The position numbers were made by a program, and so were the translations under genes. From contig NZ_CP042464.1 of assembly GCF_015074785.1 (NCBI RefSeq), positions 1,674,001 to 1,738,000 of the forward strand: a stretch of DNA of 64,000 bases. The letters run 5' to 3'. The stretch is from Segatella copri (GTDB lineage: Bacteria > Bacteroidota > Bacteroidia > Bacteroidales > Bacteroidaceae). This document shows positions 25,591 to 34,320 of the stretch, in pieces (the stretch's first letter is position 1; every line of letters begins with the position of its first letter). A model generated the notes under the pieces. The model ran no database searches, was not told the DNA's origin, and saw only the letters and a program-made list of their open reading frames with translations.

Positions 25591-25644
25591 GTGTATCTGC
25601 ACATCAACCATGGTGGGAGCCTCCAATCTTCTAAATTATTTAAA

Positions 25645-25755
25645 ATGATGGAAGTGAAAGCGTATGTGTTCAGTCCTCCTCCTTACAGACGACTGAGAGT
25701 AGTGAAAACGGAAGAGGGCATTACCCCACAAACCAATCTTTTATTAACGAAATAA
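25645..25755 (+). CDS. Possible 36-residue leader protein before the VirE gene
   Basis: An open frame from ATG at 25645 (a second ATG at 25648) to a stop at 25753-25755, one base before the start of the VirE gene. The product is basic ('PPPYRRLRVVKTEEG'). The tight spacing suggests a coupled leader peptide or a small accessory protein. No family is recognised. Confidence 0.4.
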   Translation: MMEVKAYVFSPPPYRRLRVVKTEEGITPQTNLLLTK

Positions 25756-25756
25756 C

Positions 25757-28381
25757 ATGACAGAAACACAACATGTAATTGCACTGAACCCTTACCGCAA
25801 GGGCAATAAGGGGAAGGTGTTTTCCAACAGTCTGGCGGTGTATGACAAGGTGATTGCATCGCCGGAAATCAGGAAGATGATTCAGCAGATTAGGGGCGAA
25901 CTGCCTATCCCGAAGGTGAATGCCAACGATGAGAAGGCGGTGAAGAAGGCGCAGGACAGGCTGAAGAGCGAACTGCCTTTCTTCTGTCCCCACTACGGCA
26001 TTTTCAAGAACAATGTGCGCAGACAGGAGAATGCCCAGCCTGAGAGCTTCATGTTCCAGACTATCATCGACGTGGATGACAGGGAGTATGTAGACAAGGC
26101 TATCGAGAAGGCAAGGGAGCTGAACTGCTCTGACAGCATCTGGAACGGCTCGCTGCTGCACCTCTGCTACAGTGCCCGGAAGAAACTGCACATCGGTATC
26201 AGACTGCCGGTGGGAATGACCATCGAGGAGACGCAGAAGGCGTATTGCGAGGCGCTGGGGGTGCCGTATGACGAGAGCTGCATCACACCCGAGAGAATGA
26301 TTTATCTCACGGATAAGGACTCGGAAATCTACAGGTCGAAGATGTGGTGCGCCGTGCTGAGCGAGAAGGAGATTCTGATGCGAAGGCAGGCGTATCTGGA
26401 CCGCGGACTGACCGTGGACGGAAGAGGAGATGCAAAAGTTAATAGTTTACAGTTTAAAGTTAATAGCAATAGTAATGACAATGTTGAAAATAATAGACTA
26501 TCGGGCAACGACGGCAATCCTGCTGTTTCTGCTGGCTCTGCTGTTCAGCCTGCCCAACCTGGTAATAGCCATGGTGCTGATGCTCCTCATATCGGGGATT
26601 CTGGAGGCAATCAGGATGCTGGCGGACTGGGAGCCAGGGAGAAGAACCTGATTGCGTTTGACCTCTTTACGCAGGCTGCCGGACTCGGGGGCATGGAGAT
26701 TGATACCGTGGGGTCGAGACACTCCTCGCTGCTGGCTATCATGAGCGCCGGTGCTTCGAGGGTGATGGAGGAAGAGGAACTGATGAAGGTGGTGAGGGTG
26801 AAAATGCCGAGCTACTATCAGGAGAACGACTGCCATCAGCTGATTCATGACTTCTATGCGAAATATGCTGACAATACGAAGCCGATGTCGAGGGAAGTGA
26901 TGAGGGTGAATGCGCTTGCGGAGCAGAAGGCCAGCCAGCAAGTTAACAGTTTACAGTTGAAAGTTAATAGGGCTGAGCAAGTTAATAATTTACAGTTAAC
27001 AGTTGATAGGGGTAATCAACAAGTTAATAGTTTACAGTTAACAGGTAATAGGGCTGATGAGGATTATCCTGACCCGCCGGAGATGCCGAAGAAACTGCCG
27101 AAGCTGGTGGAGCTGCTGATATCGAGGACGCCGGAAATTTATAAGCCGGCTGTGGCGCACGCTATCTTCCCGCCGCTGGCTACGCATCTCTGGAAGACGA
27201 GGTTCCGGTATATTGACAACGTGGAGCACGAGGCGAGACTGATGACGCTGCTGCTTGCGGGTACCGGAGCGGGTAAGAGCAGCGTGAACAGGCCTATCGA
27301 TTTCATTATGGAGGATATCAGGCTGAGGGATGCTGAAAACCTGAAGCGCGAAAAGGCGTGGAAGGATGAGATGCTGCGCAAGGGTGCCAACAAGGATAAG
27401 CGCAAGAGACCTGAAAACCTGATTATCCAGGAGATTGATGCGGATATGACAAACCCGGCTTTCGTGATGAGAACGGCCGAAGCGCAGGAACATTTCCTCT
27501 ATACTTCGCTCAATGAGCTAGACCAGTTTGATGCGCTCAAGGGTAGCGGAAGTCAGCAGTTCCGCATCATGTGTCTGGCAGCCGACCCGGGTAATAAATA
27601 TGGACAAACTCGCGTAGGAACGATGAGTGTTACGGAGCGTGTTACCATCCGGTTCAACTGGAATGCATCTACCACCATCCAGAAGGGGCAGCGTTACTTC
27701 TCTAAGGTTCTTACCGATGGTCCTATCAGCCGTATCAACTTCTGTACCATCCCCGAAAGGGAAATCGGCGAAGATATGCCTGTTTACGGAACTTATGATG
27801 AATCGTACCGTGAGGCGCTCAGGCCTTACATCGAAAATCTGAACAAAGTAACGGGCTTGATTGAGTGTAAGGAGGCGTTTCAGCTTGCCCTCAAACTGAA
27901 GGATGAGAATGCTGAGTTTGCCCGGCTGTCGCAGGACAGGACGTTTGAGAATCTCTCGTTCCGTGCCAATGTCATCGCTTATCTGAAGGCGTGTGTGCTG
28001 TATGTAGCCAATGGTTGCAAGTGGGAGCCGGAGATTGACGAGTTTATCCGCTGGAGCGAGCAGTATGACCTGTACTGCAAGATGCGGTTCTTCGGCGACA
28101 TGATTGCGAAGGAGAACTATACGGCGGAGAGGAGTTCGAAGCGTGGGCCTCAGAATCTTTTACAGATACTGCCCGATAACTTTACGGCTGCGCAGTTGCT
28201 TGCCATCCGTCTGGAGCATGGACTGGATGCGAAGGGTACCGACATGATGATCAGGCAGTGGCTGCACCGGAATTACATCAGGCGGGCGTATCAGTATACG
28301 GGCAAGCGTGACAGTTGTGACAGTTGTGACAGTTTTGAGAAGCTTAAGTACCGCCACGACGGTATGGTTATTAAATCTTAA
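25757..28381 (+). CDS. VirE N-terminal / DUF3987 primase-helicase-like protein
   Basis: 874 residues. Residues ~45-200 fit the BT4734-like VirE N-terminal domain ('CPHYGIFKNNVRRQENA', 'TIIDVDDREYVDKAIEKA', 'ITPERMIYLTD'). Residues ~440-790 fit DUF3987, an AAA-like ATPase with Walker A 'GTGAGKSS' near 501-508 and 'LNELDQFDALKGSG' after it. The family is typical of Bacteroidota mobile islands and prophage remnants and is probably tied to replication. Four 10-residue blocks of the VNSLQLKVNR type sit in the linkers (near 227-236 and 395-432). They are encoded by 30-bp arrays of a 7-bp repeat seen elsewhere between genes. The C-terminus ends with 'DSCDSCDS'. Confidence 0.88.
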   Translation: MTETQHVIALNPYRKGNKGKVFSNSLAVYDKVIASPEIRKMIQQIRGELPIPKVNANDEKAVKKAQDRLKSELPFFCPHYGIFKNNVRRQENAQPESFMFQTIIDVDDREYVDKAIEKARELNCSDSIWNGSLLHLCYSARKKLHIGIRLPVGMTIEETQKAYCEALGVPYDESCITPERMIYLTDKDSEIYRSKMWCAVLSEKEILMRRQAYLDRGLTVDGRGDAKVNSLQFKVNSNSNDNVENNRLSGNDGNPAVSAGSAVQPAQPGNSHGADAPHIGDSGGNQDAGGLGAREKNLIAFDLFTQAAGLGGMEIDTVGSRHSSLLAIMSAGASRVMEEEELMKVVRVKMPSYYQENDCHQLIHDFYAKYADNTKPMSREVMRVNALAEQKASQQVNSLQLKVNRAEQVNNLQLTVDRGNQQVNSLQLTGNRADEDYPDPPEMPKKLPKLVELLISRTPEIYKPAVAHAIFPPLATHLWKTRFRYIDNVEHEARLMTLLLAGTGAGKSSVNRPIDFIMEDIRLRDAENLKREKAWKDEMLRKGANKDKRKRPENLIIQEIDADMTNPAFVMRTAEAQEHFLYTSLNELDQFDALKGSGSQQFRIMCLAADPGNKYGQTRVGTMSVTERVTIRFNWNASTTIQKGQRYFSKVLTDGPISRINFCTIPEREIGEDMPVYGTYDESYREALRPYIENLNKVTGLIECKEAFQLALKLKDENAEFARLSQDRTFENLSFRANVIAYLKACVLYVANGCKWEPEIDEFIRWSEQYDLYCKMRFFGDMIAKENYTAERSSKRGPQNLLQILPDNFTAAQLLAIRLEHGLDAKGTDMMIRQWLHRNYIRRAYQYTGKRDSCDSCDSFEKLKYRHDGMVIKS
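26437..26466 (+). repeat. In-frame 30-bp heptad array 1 in VirE
   Basis: Four 7-bp units (AGTTAAT, AGTTTAC, AGTTTAA, AGTTAAT) plus AG, read as VNSLQFKVNS. Same family as the intergenic arrays at 55562-55700 and 60561-60664. Confidence 0.85.
26941..27051 (+). repeat. In-frame 30-bp heptad arrays 2-4 in VirE
   Basis: Three further 30-bp blocks at 26941-26970, 26980-27009 and 27022-27051, each four heptads plus AG, separated by 9 and 12 bases. They encode VNSLQLKVNR, VNNLQLTVDR and VNSLQLTGNR. All keep the gene frame. Confidence 0.85.
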
Positions 28382-28395
28382 ATTTATTTTGACTT

Positions 28396-28956
28396 ATGCA
28401 GATAGTTTTAAAACGTATAGCGAAGAAGAAGACCTACACGATAGGTCGCCTTTACATCCTGAAGGATGAGGATGTAAAGAAGCGCACGATTGAGAGTGTG
28501 AACAAGTGCAGGGGGCTGAAGACGGTGTGCGAGGTGCCTGCGGAGAAACTGAATGCGGACTCGTATTTCTGTGATACGATGGAGCCGTGCTGGCGCAACC
28601 TTCTGGGTGTGGAGCTAAGTCCTGCCGAGGAGAATGTGCGGTTGGGGCGTGTATCGGGCAAGAAGGCGCAGAAGATGAAGGGCACGACGGCGATACCTGA
28701 GGGCACTTATCCGGTGGTGATCAGTAAGTCGCCGAGTTTTAAGATGTGGTTGCCGCTGCTGCTGGGTGTCCCCAATTTTGAGGGCATCCGCATTCATGCC
28801 GGCAATTATCCCGATGATACGCAGGGCTGCATCCTGGTGGGTGAGAACCGTGTAAAAGGCATGGTTGTGAACTCCCGCATCTGGCTCCACCGGCTCATCA
28901 ATGCCATTACCGCTGCGAGAGACAGGGATGAGAGCATTTGGATTACGATTTTGTAA
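28396..28956 (+). CDS. DUF5675-family phage-like protein
   Basis: 186 residues. The C-terminal half holds the DUF5675 core: '[14 protein letters not shown]', '[19 protein letters not shown]' and '[12 protein letters not shown]'. The H-D-C arrangement recalls L,D-transpeptidase-like or murein-related enzymes of phages, but activity is not established. The N-terminal ~80 residues are basic and unassigned. It follows the VirE gene by 14 bp, so it is probably co-transcribed with it. A long inverted array of 7-bp repeats follows. Confidence 0.75.
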   Translation: MQIVLKRIAKKKTYTIGRLYILKDEDVKKRTIESVNKCRGLKTVCEVPAEKLNADSYFCDTMEPCWRNLLGVELSPAEENVRLGRVSGKKAQKMKGTTAIPEGTYPVVISKSPSFKMWLPLLLGVPNFEGIRIHAGNYPDDTQGCILVGENRVKGMVVNSRIWLHRLINAITAARDRDESIWITIL

Positions 28957-28958
28957 TG

Positions 28959-29088
28959 TTGAATGTTGAGTGTTGAATGTTGAATTAGGCTAGCGCCCTT
29001 GAGTCCGTTAGGCAAAAAATCAACATTCAACATTCAACACTCAACATTCAATTTAACATTCAACATTCAACATTAATAATTAAACATT
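28959..29088. repeat. Inverted arrays of the 7-bp unit ATGTTGA
   Basis: Left arm with ATGTTGA/GTGTTGA units (28959-28987) and right arm with the complementary TCAACAT/TCAACAC units (29018-29077). The loop is GC-rich (AGGCTAGCGCCCTTGAGTCC). It could form a ~28-bp stem, in the 140-bp gap between two island genes. Confidence 0.85.
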
Positions 29089-29096
29089 TTTATATC

Positions 29097-30083
29097 ATGG
29101 AAAAAAATTATAAAACAAAAAAGGAAGAGATGAAGAATGAAAAGACAGCGGGTAATGCTGTCGTGTTTGAAAACCCTGAATTCGGTAAGATTCTTACTCA
29201 GATAGATGAAAACGGGGAACCTTTGTTCTGCGCGAAAGATGTCTGCAATGCGCTGGGGTATAAGAACCTGTGGGCTGCCATTCAGCGACATGTTGATGAC
29301 CCATACATCGCGAAACGCGATGTATGGGTAGTGACTGGCAAAAAGAAGGATGGAGTTGCTGCAAAACGACTACAGCAGATGCTCTTCGTCAACGAGAGCG
29401 GATTCTATGCTTTGGTACTCGGCTCTAAGCTTCCTACGGCGGTGAAGTTCAAAAACTGGGTTACTTCCGAGGTGCTGCCACAGATTCGCAAGACGGGCGG
29501 TTATATTCCGGTACAGCAGGGCGAGAGTGATGAGGAGACGATTCGGCATGCTGAAGAGATTCTCAGAGCTACACTCAAGGAGAAGGAGAATCTGCTGAAA
29601 AACCAGCAGGTGCAGATTGATCAGCAGAAGAAACTCATCGGAGAACAGGATACGGAGATTCGTCGGCTGAACGGTGTGGTGGACGAACAGGTGGTTTGCA
29701 TCGCCAAGAACGGTGAGAACATCATCCAGTTGGAGAATCAGGTGGATCATCTTCTGCCGAAGGCGCTCTACACCGACAATGTGCTCAACTCAGTTTCCTG
29801 CTATACCACCACGCAGATTGCGAAGGAACTGGGTATCACGGCACAGGAGTTGAACCGCCAGCTCTGTGCCCTTCATATCCAGTACTACCAGAGCGGCCAG
29901 TATCTGCTCTATGCTGATTATGCCCACATGGGACTGGCGAAGAGCCGCACCCGCTACTCTACCCACCCCGACCCTCACTGCGATGGGGTACAGGAGAAAC
30001 TGGGCACCGCCTATACCCACACCTACCTCGTATGGACAGAAAGAGGAAGGAAGTTCATACATCTTTTAAAGGTAAAAAAGTAA
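29097..30083 (+). CDS. Phage antirepressor-like protein (Bro-N plus KilAC)
   Basis: 328 residues. The Bro-N domain (~25-135) shows 'EPLFCAKDVCNALGY', 'FVNESGFYALVLGSKL' and 'AVKFKNWVTSEVLPQIRKTGGY'. A coiled coil of ~60 residues follows, then a KilAC/ANT C-terminus ('TTQIAKELGITAQELNRQL', 'THTYLVWTERGRKFI'). It binds DNA and would antagonise a phage repressor, but no repressor or other phage genes are nearby, so it is probably a prophage relic or a self-standing island gene. The start at 29097 follows the inverted heptad array by a few bases. Confidence 0.9.
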   Translation: MEKNYKTKKEEMKNEKTAGNAVVFENPEFGKILTQIDENGEPLFCAKDVCNALGYKNLWAAIQRHVDDPYIAKRDVWVVTGKKKDGVAAKRLQQMLFVNESGFYALVLGSKLPTAVKFKNWVTSEVLPQIRKTGGYIPVQQGESDEETIRHAEEILRATLKEKENLLKNQQVQIDQQKKLIGEQDTEIRRLNGVVDEQVVCIAKNGENIIQLENQVDHLLPKALYTDNVLNSVSCYTTTQIAKELGITAQELNRQLCALHIQYYQSGQYLLYADYAHMGLAKSRTRYSTHPDPHCDGVQEKLGTAYTHTYLVWTERGRKFIHLLKVKK

Positions 30084-30311
30084 AAAGGTAAAAAAGTAAA
30101 AAGAAGCTTTAACCCCTTCCTGTCCCCGTTCCCAGCGATTCTATCGCTGGTCCCCTAAAAAAGGTAAAAAGAGCCCCCTAGCTAGCTTGCCCCCGCTAGG
30201 CTCTTTTTTACCTTTTTACCCTTTTACCTTTTTACCTTTAAATCCCCCCTAGCTAGCTTACCCCCGCTAGGCTCTTTTTACCTTTTTACTTTTTTACTTT
30301 TTTACCTTTTA
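30067..30311. repeat. Octad arrays and duplicated hairpin loops between antirepressor and MATE genes
   Basis: The left arm has GGTAAAAA/AGTAAAAA units (30067-30105); the right arms have complementary TTTTTACC units at 30202-30240 and 30274-30311. A ~45-bp segment (CCCCCTAGCTAGCTT then CCCCCGCTAGGCTC) occurs twice (30174-30220 and 30244-30290). The arms can fold into terminator-like stems for the plus-strand antirepressor. Nothing else is coded in this ~310-bp gap except the MATE promoter. Confidence 0.8.
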
Positions 30312-30314
30312 AAA

Positions 30315-30346
30315 TTTGGTAGTTAGTGAATAAAGCCGTAACTTTG
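30315..30346 (+). promoter_or_regulatory. Promoter of the MATE gene
   Basis: TTTG (30315-30318) and TAACTTTG (30339-30346) are separated by 20 bases, a near-ideal Bacteroidota promoter. The leader to the start codon is about 43 bases. Confidence 0.8.
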
Positions 30347-30395
30347 CATGCTCTTAAGCAGAATAAAGGAAATAGATTAGTAATTAAAAGCAAAT

Positions 30396-31760
30396 ATGAA
30401 TAATCATACAACATCAATAACGACGAACAGGAAACATCACTACCGGGAACTGCTGGCTATCGGCATTCCTATCATCATCGGACAGCTGGGTACCATCATC
30501 CTGGGATTTGCTGATACGCTGATGATAGGCCATCACAGTACACCCGAACTGGCGGCTGCCGGACTGGTGAACAATATCTTCGGTCTCGTTTTCGTATCCT
30601 ATATGGGATTCACCTACGGACTCACTCCTATCATCGGACGGCTCTACGGCGAGGAACGGACTGACTGCATCGGACAGAAAGTGCGCAACGCCTTCTGTGC
30701 CAACATGCTGACGGGCATCATCTTCACCCTCGCCCTCATTGTGCTCTACCTGAATCTGGGGCACATCGGACAGCCTGAAGAACTGCTCTCGCTCATCCGT
30801 CCTTACTTTCTGGTAAACCTCGCCTCGGTGCTCTTCATGGGCATCTTCTTCACGATGAAGCAATTTCTTGACGGACTCGGACAGACCAAGGTGGCGATGT
30901 GGGCGATGATTGGCGGCAACGTAATCAATATCCTGGGCAACTGGGTACTGATTTACGGTGTGGCGGGGTTCCCGGAACTGGGTTTGCTGGGAGCCGGTAT
31001 TTCGACGCTGGTGAGCCGTATTCTGATGGCGCTGGCGATGGTGGGCATGCTGATGACGGGCAAGAATTTCGGGGAATACAGACGCGATATTCTGCACAGT
31101 TCTCTGACCAAGGCTGATTTTAAGGAGATGAACCGGTTGGGCTGGCCTGTGGCGCTGCAGCTGGGCATGGAATCGGCTGCCTTCACGCTGAGTTGTGTGA
31201 TGGTGGGCTGGCTGGGAACCATTCCGCTGGCGGCTCATCAGGTGATGATTACCCTCTCGCAGCTCTTCTATCTCGTGCTTTCGGGCATGGCGGCTGCGCT
31301 GGCTATCCGCGTGAGCCATTTTATGGGTCAGAAGGACTACGGGGCTGTTCGCCGCAATGCCTACGACGGATTCCGGCTGAACCTGCTGTTCTCACTGTGT
31401 ATGGGTTTGCCGGTGTTCCTGCTTCGCCATCAGATAGGTGGCTGGTTTAATGATAATGTGGAGGTGCAGGCGTATGTGGCTACGCTGATTATCCTGTTGA
31501 TGGTATATCAGTTTGGCGACGGACTGCAGTATACCTTTGCCAATGCGCTGCGTGGCATCGCCTGTGTGAAGCCGATGGTGCTCTATGCCTTCATCGCCTA
31601 TTTCGTCATCTCCTTGCCTCTGGGCTACACCCTGGGGTTCCCTTGCGGCTTGGGCATTCTGGGCATCTGGTTAGCCTTCCCGTTCGGTCTGACCATAGCG
31701 GGAGAAATGTATCGCAGGAGATTTGAAAAGGAACTGAAAAAGATTGAAAAAGAAAAGTAA
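30396..31760 (+). CDS. MATE-family efflux transporter
   Basis: 454 residues with about twelve hydrophobic segments in two related halves, typical of MatE. The N-terminal half has 'ELLAIGIPIIIGQLGTIILGFADTLMIG' style segments (helix 1-2 with a conserved Asp), and the second half begins near 'LGWPVALQLGMESAAFTLS'. Members export cationic drugs and metabolites using Na+ or H+. It is monocistronic with its own promoter and a terminator shared with the converging DUF5606 gene. The C-terminus is Lys/Glu-rich. Confidence 0.93.
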   Translation: MNNHTTSITTNRKHHYRELLAIGIPIIIGQLGTIILGFADTLMIGHHSTPELAAAGLVNNIFGLVFVSYMGFTYGLTPIIGRLYGEERTDCIGQKVRNAFCANMLTGIIFTLALIVLYLNLGHIGQPEELLSLIRPYFLVNLASVLFMGIFFTMKQFLDGLGQTKVAMWAMIGGNVINILGNWVLIYGVAGFPELGLLGAGISTLVSRILMALAMVGMLMTGKNFGEYRRDILHSSLTKADFKEMNRLGWPVALQLGMESAAFTLSCVMVGWLGTIPLAAHQVMITLSQLFYLVLSGMAAALAIRVSHFMGQKDYGAVRRNAYDGFRLNLLFSLCMGLPVFLLRHQIGGWFNDNVEVQAYVATLIILLMVYQFGDGLQYTFANALRGIACVKPMVLYAFIAYFVISLPLGYTLGFPCGLGILGIWLAFPFGLTIAGEMYRRRFEKELKKIEKEK

Positions 31761-31809
31761 AAAAAGAAAGAAAAGAGAGAAAGAAGATTGAAAAAGAAAT
31801 AAATGTACG

Positions 31810-31846
31810 AAAAAGGCTCCTGCAAGTATTGCAGAAGCCTTTTTTA
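31810..31846. terminator. Bidirectional terminator between MATE and DUF5606 genes
   Basis: AAAAAGGCT-c-CTGCA, loop AGTAT, TGCAG-a-AGCCTTTTT. Poly-A before and poly-T after let it serve both converging genes. Confidence 0.85.
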
Positions 31847-31876
31847 TTGTTATATGCTAACTCTGATAAATGATTC

Positions 31877-32326
31877 TTATTCAGCAGTTTGCTCAGCACG
31901 ATCATCTACGTTCTCACCCTCTGTAGGAGCGAGAGTAGCCTTGAAATCGGTGATGCCGTACTTAGCAAGAATGTTGTACCACTGGAGGAGCTTCTTGATA
32001 TCGCTGTCGTGAACACGGTCGCGATCGTAGTTAGGAAGAACCTCAGCAAAATAAGCGTGGAGCTCAGCAACAGGCGCCTTCTTGTAGTTGAAAGTGCTAG
32101 GCTTGCCCTCTTCCTTCTTGCTTACGCTGTCGAGCACTTCCCAGAGTGGCACCTCATCAGCGTCTGTATACATAGCGATGTCACCAAGGCTTGTTACGCG
32201 GTCGGTAGCGAAAGCTGGGATACGCTTGTGAGTCTCATCGAGTGTTTCTACGATGAGGTTTCTGTTGCCTCTTGAAACCAATTTATAAAGGCCTGGTTTG
32301 CCTGCAATTGAAAGGATTGTTTCCAT
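31877..32326 (-). CDS. DUF5606-family protein
   Basis: 149 residues, soluble, starting 'METILSIAGKPGLYKLVSRG'. This is the Bacteroidota DUF5606 family, with an SH3-like N-terminal barrel and a helical C-terminus ('RVHDSDIKKLLQWYNIL'). Function unknown. It sits last in a conserved cluster after coaE (11 bp gap), which suggests a housekeeping role. The C-terminal tail is Glu-rich. Confidence 0.85.
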   Translation of the reverse strand: METILSIAGKPGLYKLVSRGNRNLIVETLDETHKRIPAFATDRVTSLGDIAMYTDADEVPLWEVLDSVSKKEEGKPSTFNYKKAPVAELHAYFAEVLPNYDRDRVHDSDIKKLLQWYNILAKYGITDFKATLAPTEGENVDDRAEQTAE

Positions 32327-32337
32327 TGTCTTTTCTA

Positions 32338-32913
32338 TTATTCTTTATTATTAATGATATCTAATAATTTCCTTACCTGTGCATCGATATCCTGCTCGCC
32401 ATCGTTCACGATTTCGAAATCGGAGCGGGCTGCAAGCTCTTCCTGCGGCATGACGGCATCTATCCACTGCTGTGCCTTCTCTGCCGGGATATGATCACGC
32501 TGCATGATGCGCTGGATGCGGACCGGGACGGGAGCCGTTACGCAGACCACGAAATCGAGGTGGATACGGCGGTAGAAACCGCTATCGAAGAGGATGGCAC
32601 TCTCCATCCACTCATAGCTGCTCTGCTCGAAATCGCGCGCCACAGCCGGATGAACTACATCGTTGACAGCCTGCTTGTTAGCCTCGCCAGCCAGCAGAAA
32701 CTGAGCCAGCACGGGCTTCTGCAAAACGCCCTCTGCACTGTAAACCTGCTCGCCCACCAGCTTCTTCAAGCCAGCCTGCAAGCGGGCATCGGTACGCATG
32801 AGCCGCTTGGCCTCAGCATCGCAGTCGTAGACCCTGATGCCCTGTTTCTCCAATATCCGGCACACATAGCTCTTTCCGCTACCTATACCACCCGTTATCG
32901 CTATCTTCATCAT
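32338..32913 (-). CDS. coaE: Dephospho-CoA kinase
   Basis: 191 residues. The P-loop 'ITGGIGSGKS' is at the N-terminus, then 'VYDCDAEAKRLM' and a helical lid ('RIQRIMQRDHIPAEKAQQWI'). It phosphorylates the ribose 3'-OH of dephospho-CoA, the last step of CoA synthesis, in the cytoplasm. Met1 and Met2 are both possible starts. It lies 40 bp after the YbbR gene and before DUF5606. A 7-bp repeat array fills the gap upstream. Confidence 0.95.
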   Translation of the reverse strand: MMKIAITGGIGSGKSYVCRILEKQGIRVYDCDAEAKRLMRTDARLQAGLKKLVGEQVYSAEGVLQKPVLAQFLLAGEANKQAVNDVVHPAVARDFEQSSYEWMESAILFDSGFYRRIHLDFVVCVTAPVPVRIQRIMQRDHIPAEKAQQWIDAVMPQEELAARSDFEIVNDGEQDIDAQVRKLLDIINNKE

Positions 32914-32921
32914 AGTAGAAA

Positions 32922-32956
32922 AACTATCAACTATAAACTATCAATTATCAACTATC
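32922..32956. repeat. Heptad array between ybbR and coaE
   Basis: Five 7-bp units of the CTATCAA/CTATAAA family fill the gap between the two genes. There is no opposing arm, so it is a one-sided array. The unit matches the arrays at 55562 and 60561 in sequence. Confidence 0.8.
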
Positions 32957-33935
32957 ATTGCTGTTCCAGCAGATAATCTACCGTTTCCAGGTCGAGATGC
33001 GCCTTGCTCACCGAGCGCGGCACGCTGCGCAACTGGAGTTTGCACTTGTCAGAAGGGTTGTTAGCCAGATCGTTATAATCTACTACCACCTTAAACTGGC
33101 TCGGCTTGATGGTTCTGAAGAGGCTGGCTCCGATGGTGAATCTTACCGCCACTTTAGATGGGAAGGTACGGAGCACCATGTTATCAGGCATGTTGATGGC
33201 CGTAACAGGCACCTCGACCGACTCTTCGGTAAGCACATCAGGATATACCGCCAGACGCACCATCTGAGGCACAATCTTCATGCCACGTATCTTCTTGATA
33301 GGTACGTTGCGATGAATGGTATCCTGCAGGTTGCGCATGTTGAACGGCTCGATTTCTACCGATTCCAACTCATCGAGCTGCTTCTTGTTGGCATAAACCG
33401 TAACCGTAGACGGCAGGAATTCGGTATGTGCCAGATAATAGCTCTTGCTGGTTGTAATCTTACCTCTGAACACCACAGGCACTCGCTTGGAAGAGCCGTA
33501 GGTGAAGAAGAAATCGTATTTTGCCGGCTTGATGGAGAGCAGTTTGGTAGAGCCATAGAGCTGGGATGCCACCTGTTTCTGCACATCAGCCATCGGAATC
33601 TGTCCCGTTCCCGTTTCCTCGTCGGCATAATTGGCAAACCGGAATGTGAGCGGATGAATCTTGCCTCCGTAAGCATAGGTAACGAGTGTGAATCCCTTAT
33701 CGCGCACCGTAATATGCACGGTATCAGGGAGTTCGCCGGTTATCACCGCATTGCGGGGCACGCCCGTTAACTGCACAGGAATATTGAATTCTCTCTCGGT
33801 AGTCTCATTGAGCGTCATCATCAGCCAGAAGATGCCGCTGAGAGCGAGAAAGAACAAAAAAATCAGAAACTCCTTATTCAGACCACTGAACAGGAAGTTT
33901 CTGACAGCTTTTAATATGCTCTTGATACTATGCAT
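32955..33935 (-). CDS. YbbR-domain protein (CdaR-like)
   Basis: The upstream ATG at 33962 is possible, but ATG at 33935 (Met10 of the longer frame) overlaps the yajC stop by 8 bases, as for coupled genes, and is preferred. ~326 residues: one membrane span ('FLIFLFFLALSGIFWLMM') then several YbbR beta domains ('NIPVQLTGVPRNAVITGELP'). In Firmicutes YbbR/CdaR binds cyclic di-AMP cyclase; here the partner is unknown and the protein probably sits on the periplasmic face. It precedes coaE by 41 bp. Confidence 0.85.
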   Translation of the reverse strand: MHSIKSILKAVRNFLFSGLNKEFLIFLFFLALSGIFWLMMTLNETTEREFNIPVQLTGVPRNAVITGELPDTVHITVRDKGFTLVTYAYGGKIHPLTFRFANYADEETGTGQIPMADVQKQVASQLYGSTKLLSIKPAKYDFFFTYGSSKRVPVVFRGKITTSKSYYLAHTEFLPSTVTVYANKKQLDELESVEIEPFNMRNLQDTIHRNVPIKKIRGMKIVPQMVRLAVYPDVLTEESVEVPVTAINMPDNMVLRTFPSKVAVRFTIGASLFRTIKPSQFKVVVDYNDLANNPSDKCKLQLRSVPRSVSKAHLDLETVDYLLEQQ

Positions 33936-34242
33936 TAGGTGTCTGACTAGCTGCATCAGCAAACACGTAGCCCTTAGCTACAGTGATTACCACGCCACGA
34001 GCTATCTCAACATCAACGGTATTAGCCTCGAGGTTAACACGCTTAACAGTGCCGTAAACACCGCCGCCTGTAACCACCTTGGTACCCTCTGCCAAAGCAT
34101 TCTGGAACTTGCGGATTTCCTTCTGCTTCTTCTGCTGAGGACGGATCATAAAGAACCACATGATAGCGAAGATAGCTACCATCATGATGAGAAAACTCAT
34201 GCTGCTACCACCGGCAGCTGCTTGCAATACTAAATTTGTCAT
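33928..34242 (-). CDS. yajC: YajC, preprotein translocase accessory subunit
   Basis: 104 residues with a single membrane span ('FLIMMVAIFAIMWFFMIRP') followed by the conserved 'QQKKQKEIRKFQNALAEGTKV' and a beta domain ('VVTGGGVYGTV'). It associates with SecDF to aid protein export. It follows nusB by 78 bp and overlaps ybbR by 8 bp in a conserved cluster. Confidence 0.95.
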   Translation of the reverse strand: MTNLVLQAAAGGSSMSFLIMMVAIFAIMWFFMIRPQQKKQKEIRKFQNALAEGTKVVTGGGVYGTVKRVNLEANTVDVEIARGVVITVAKGYVFADAASQTPNA

Positions 34243-34320
34243 GTCGTTAAAGTATTATCTATTATTATTTTATGTTCTATATATAAATAAGGTGTGACCT
34301 GTAAGAAAGGCCTCCGTTAT

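Noticed and set aside
25757..30083. Complete prophage
   Set aside because: VirE, DUF5675 and a Bro-N/KilAC protein are present, but no capsid, portal, terminase, integrase or lysis genes are seen.
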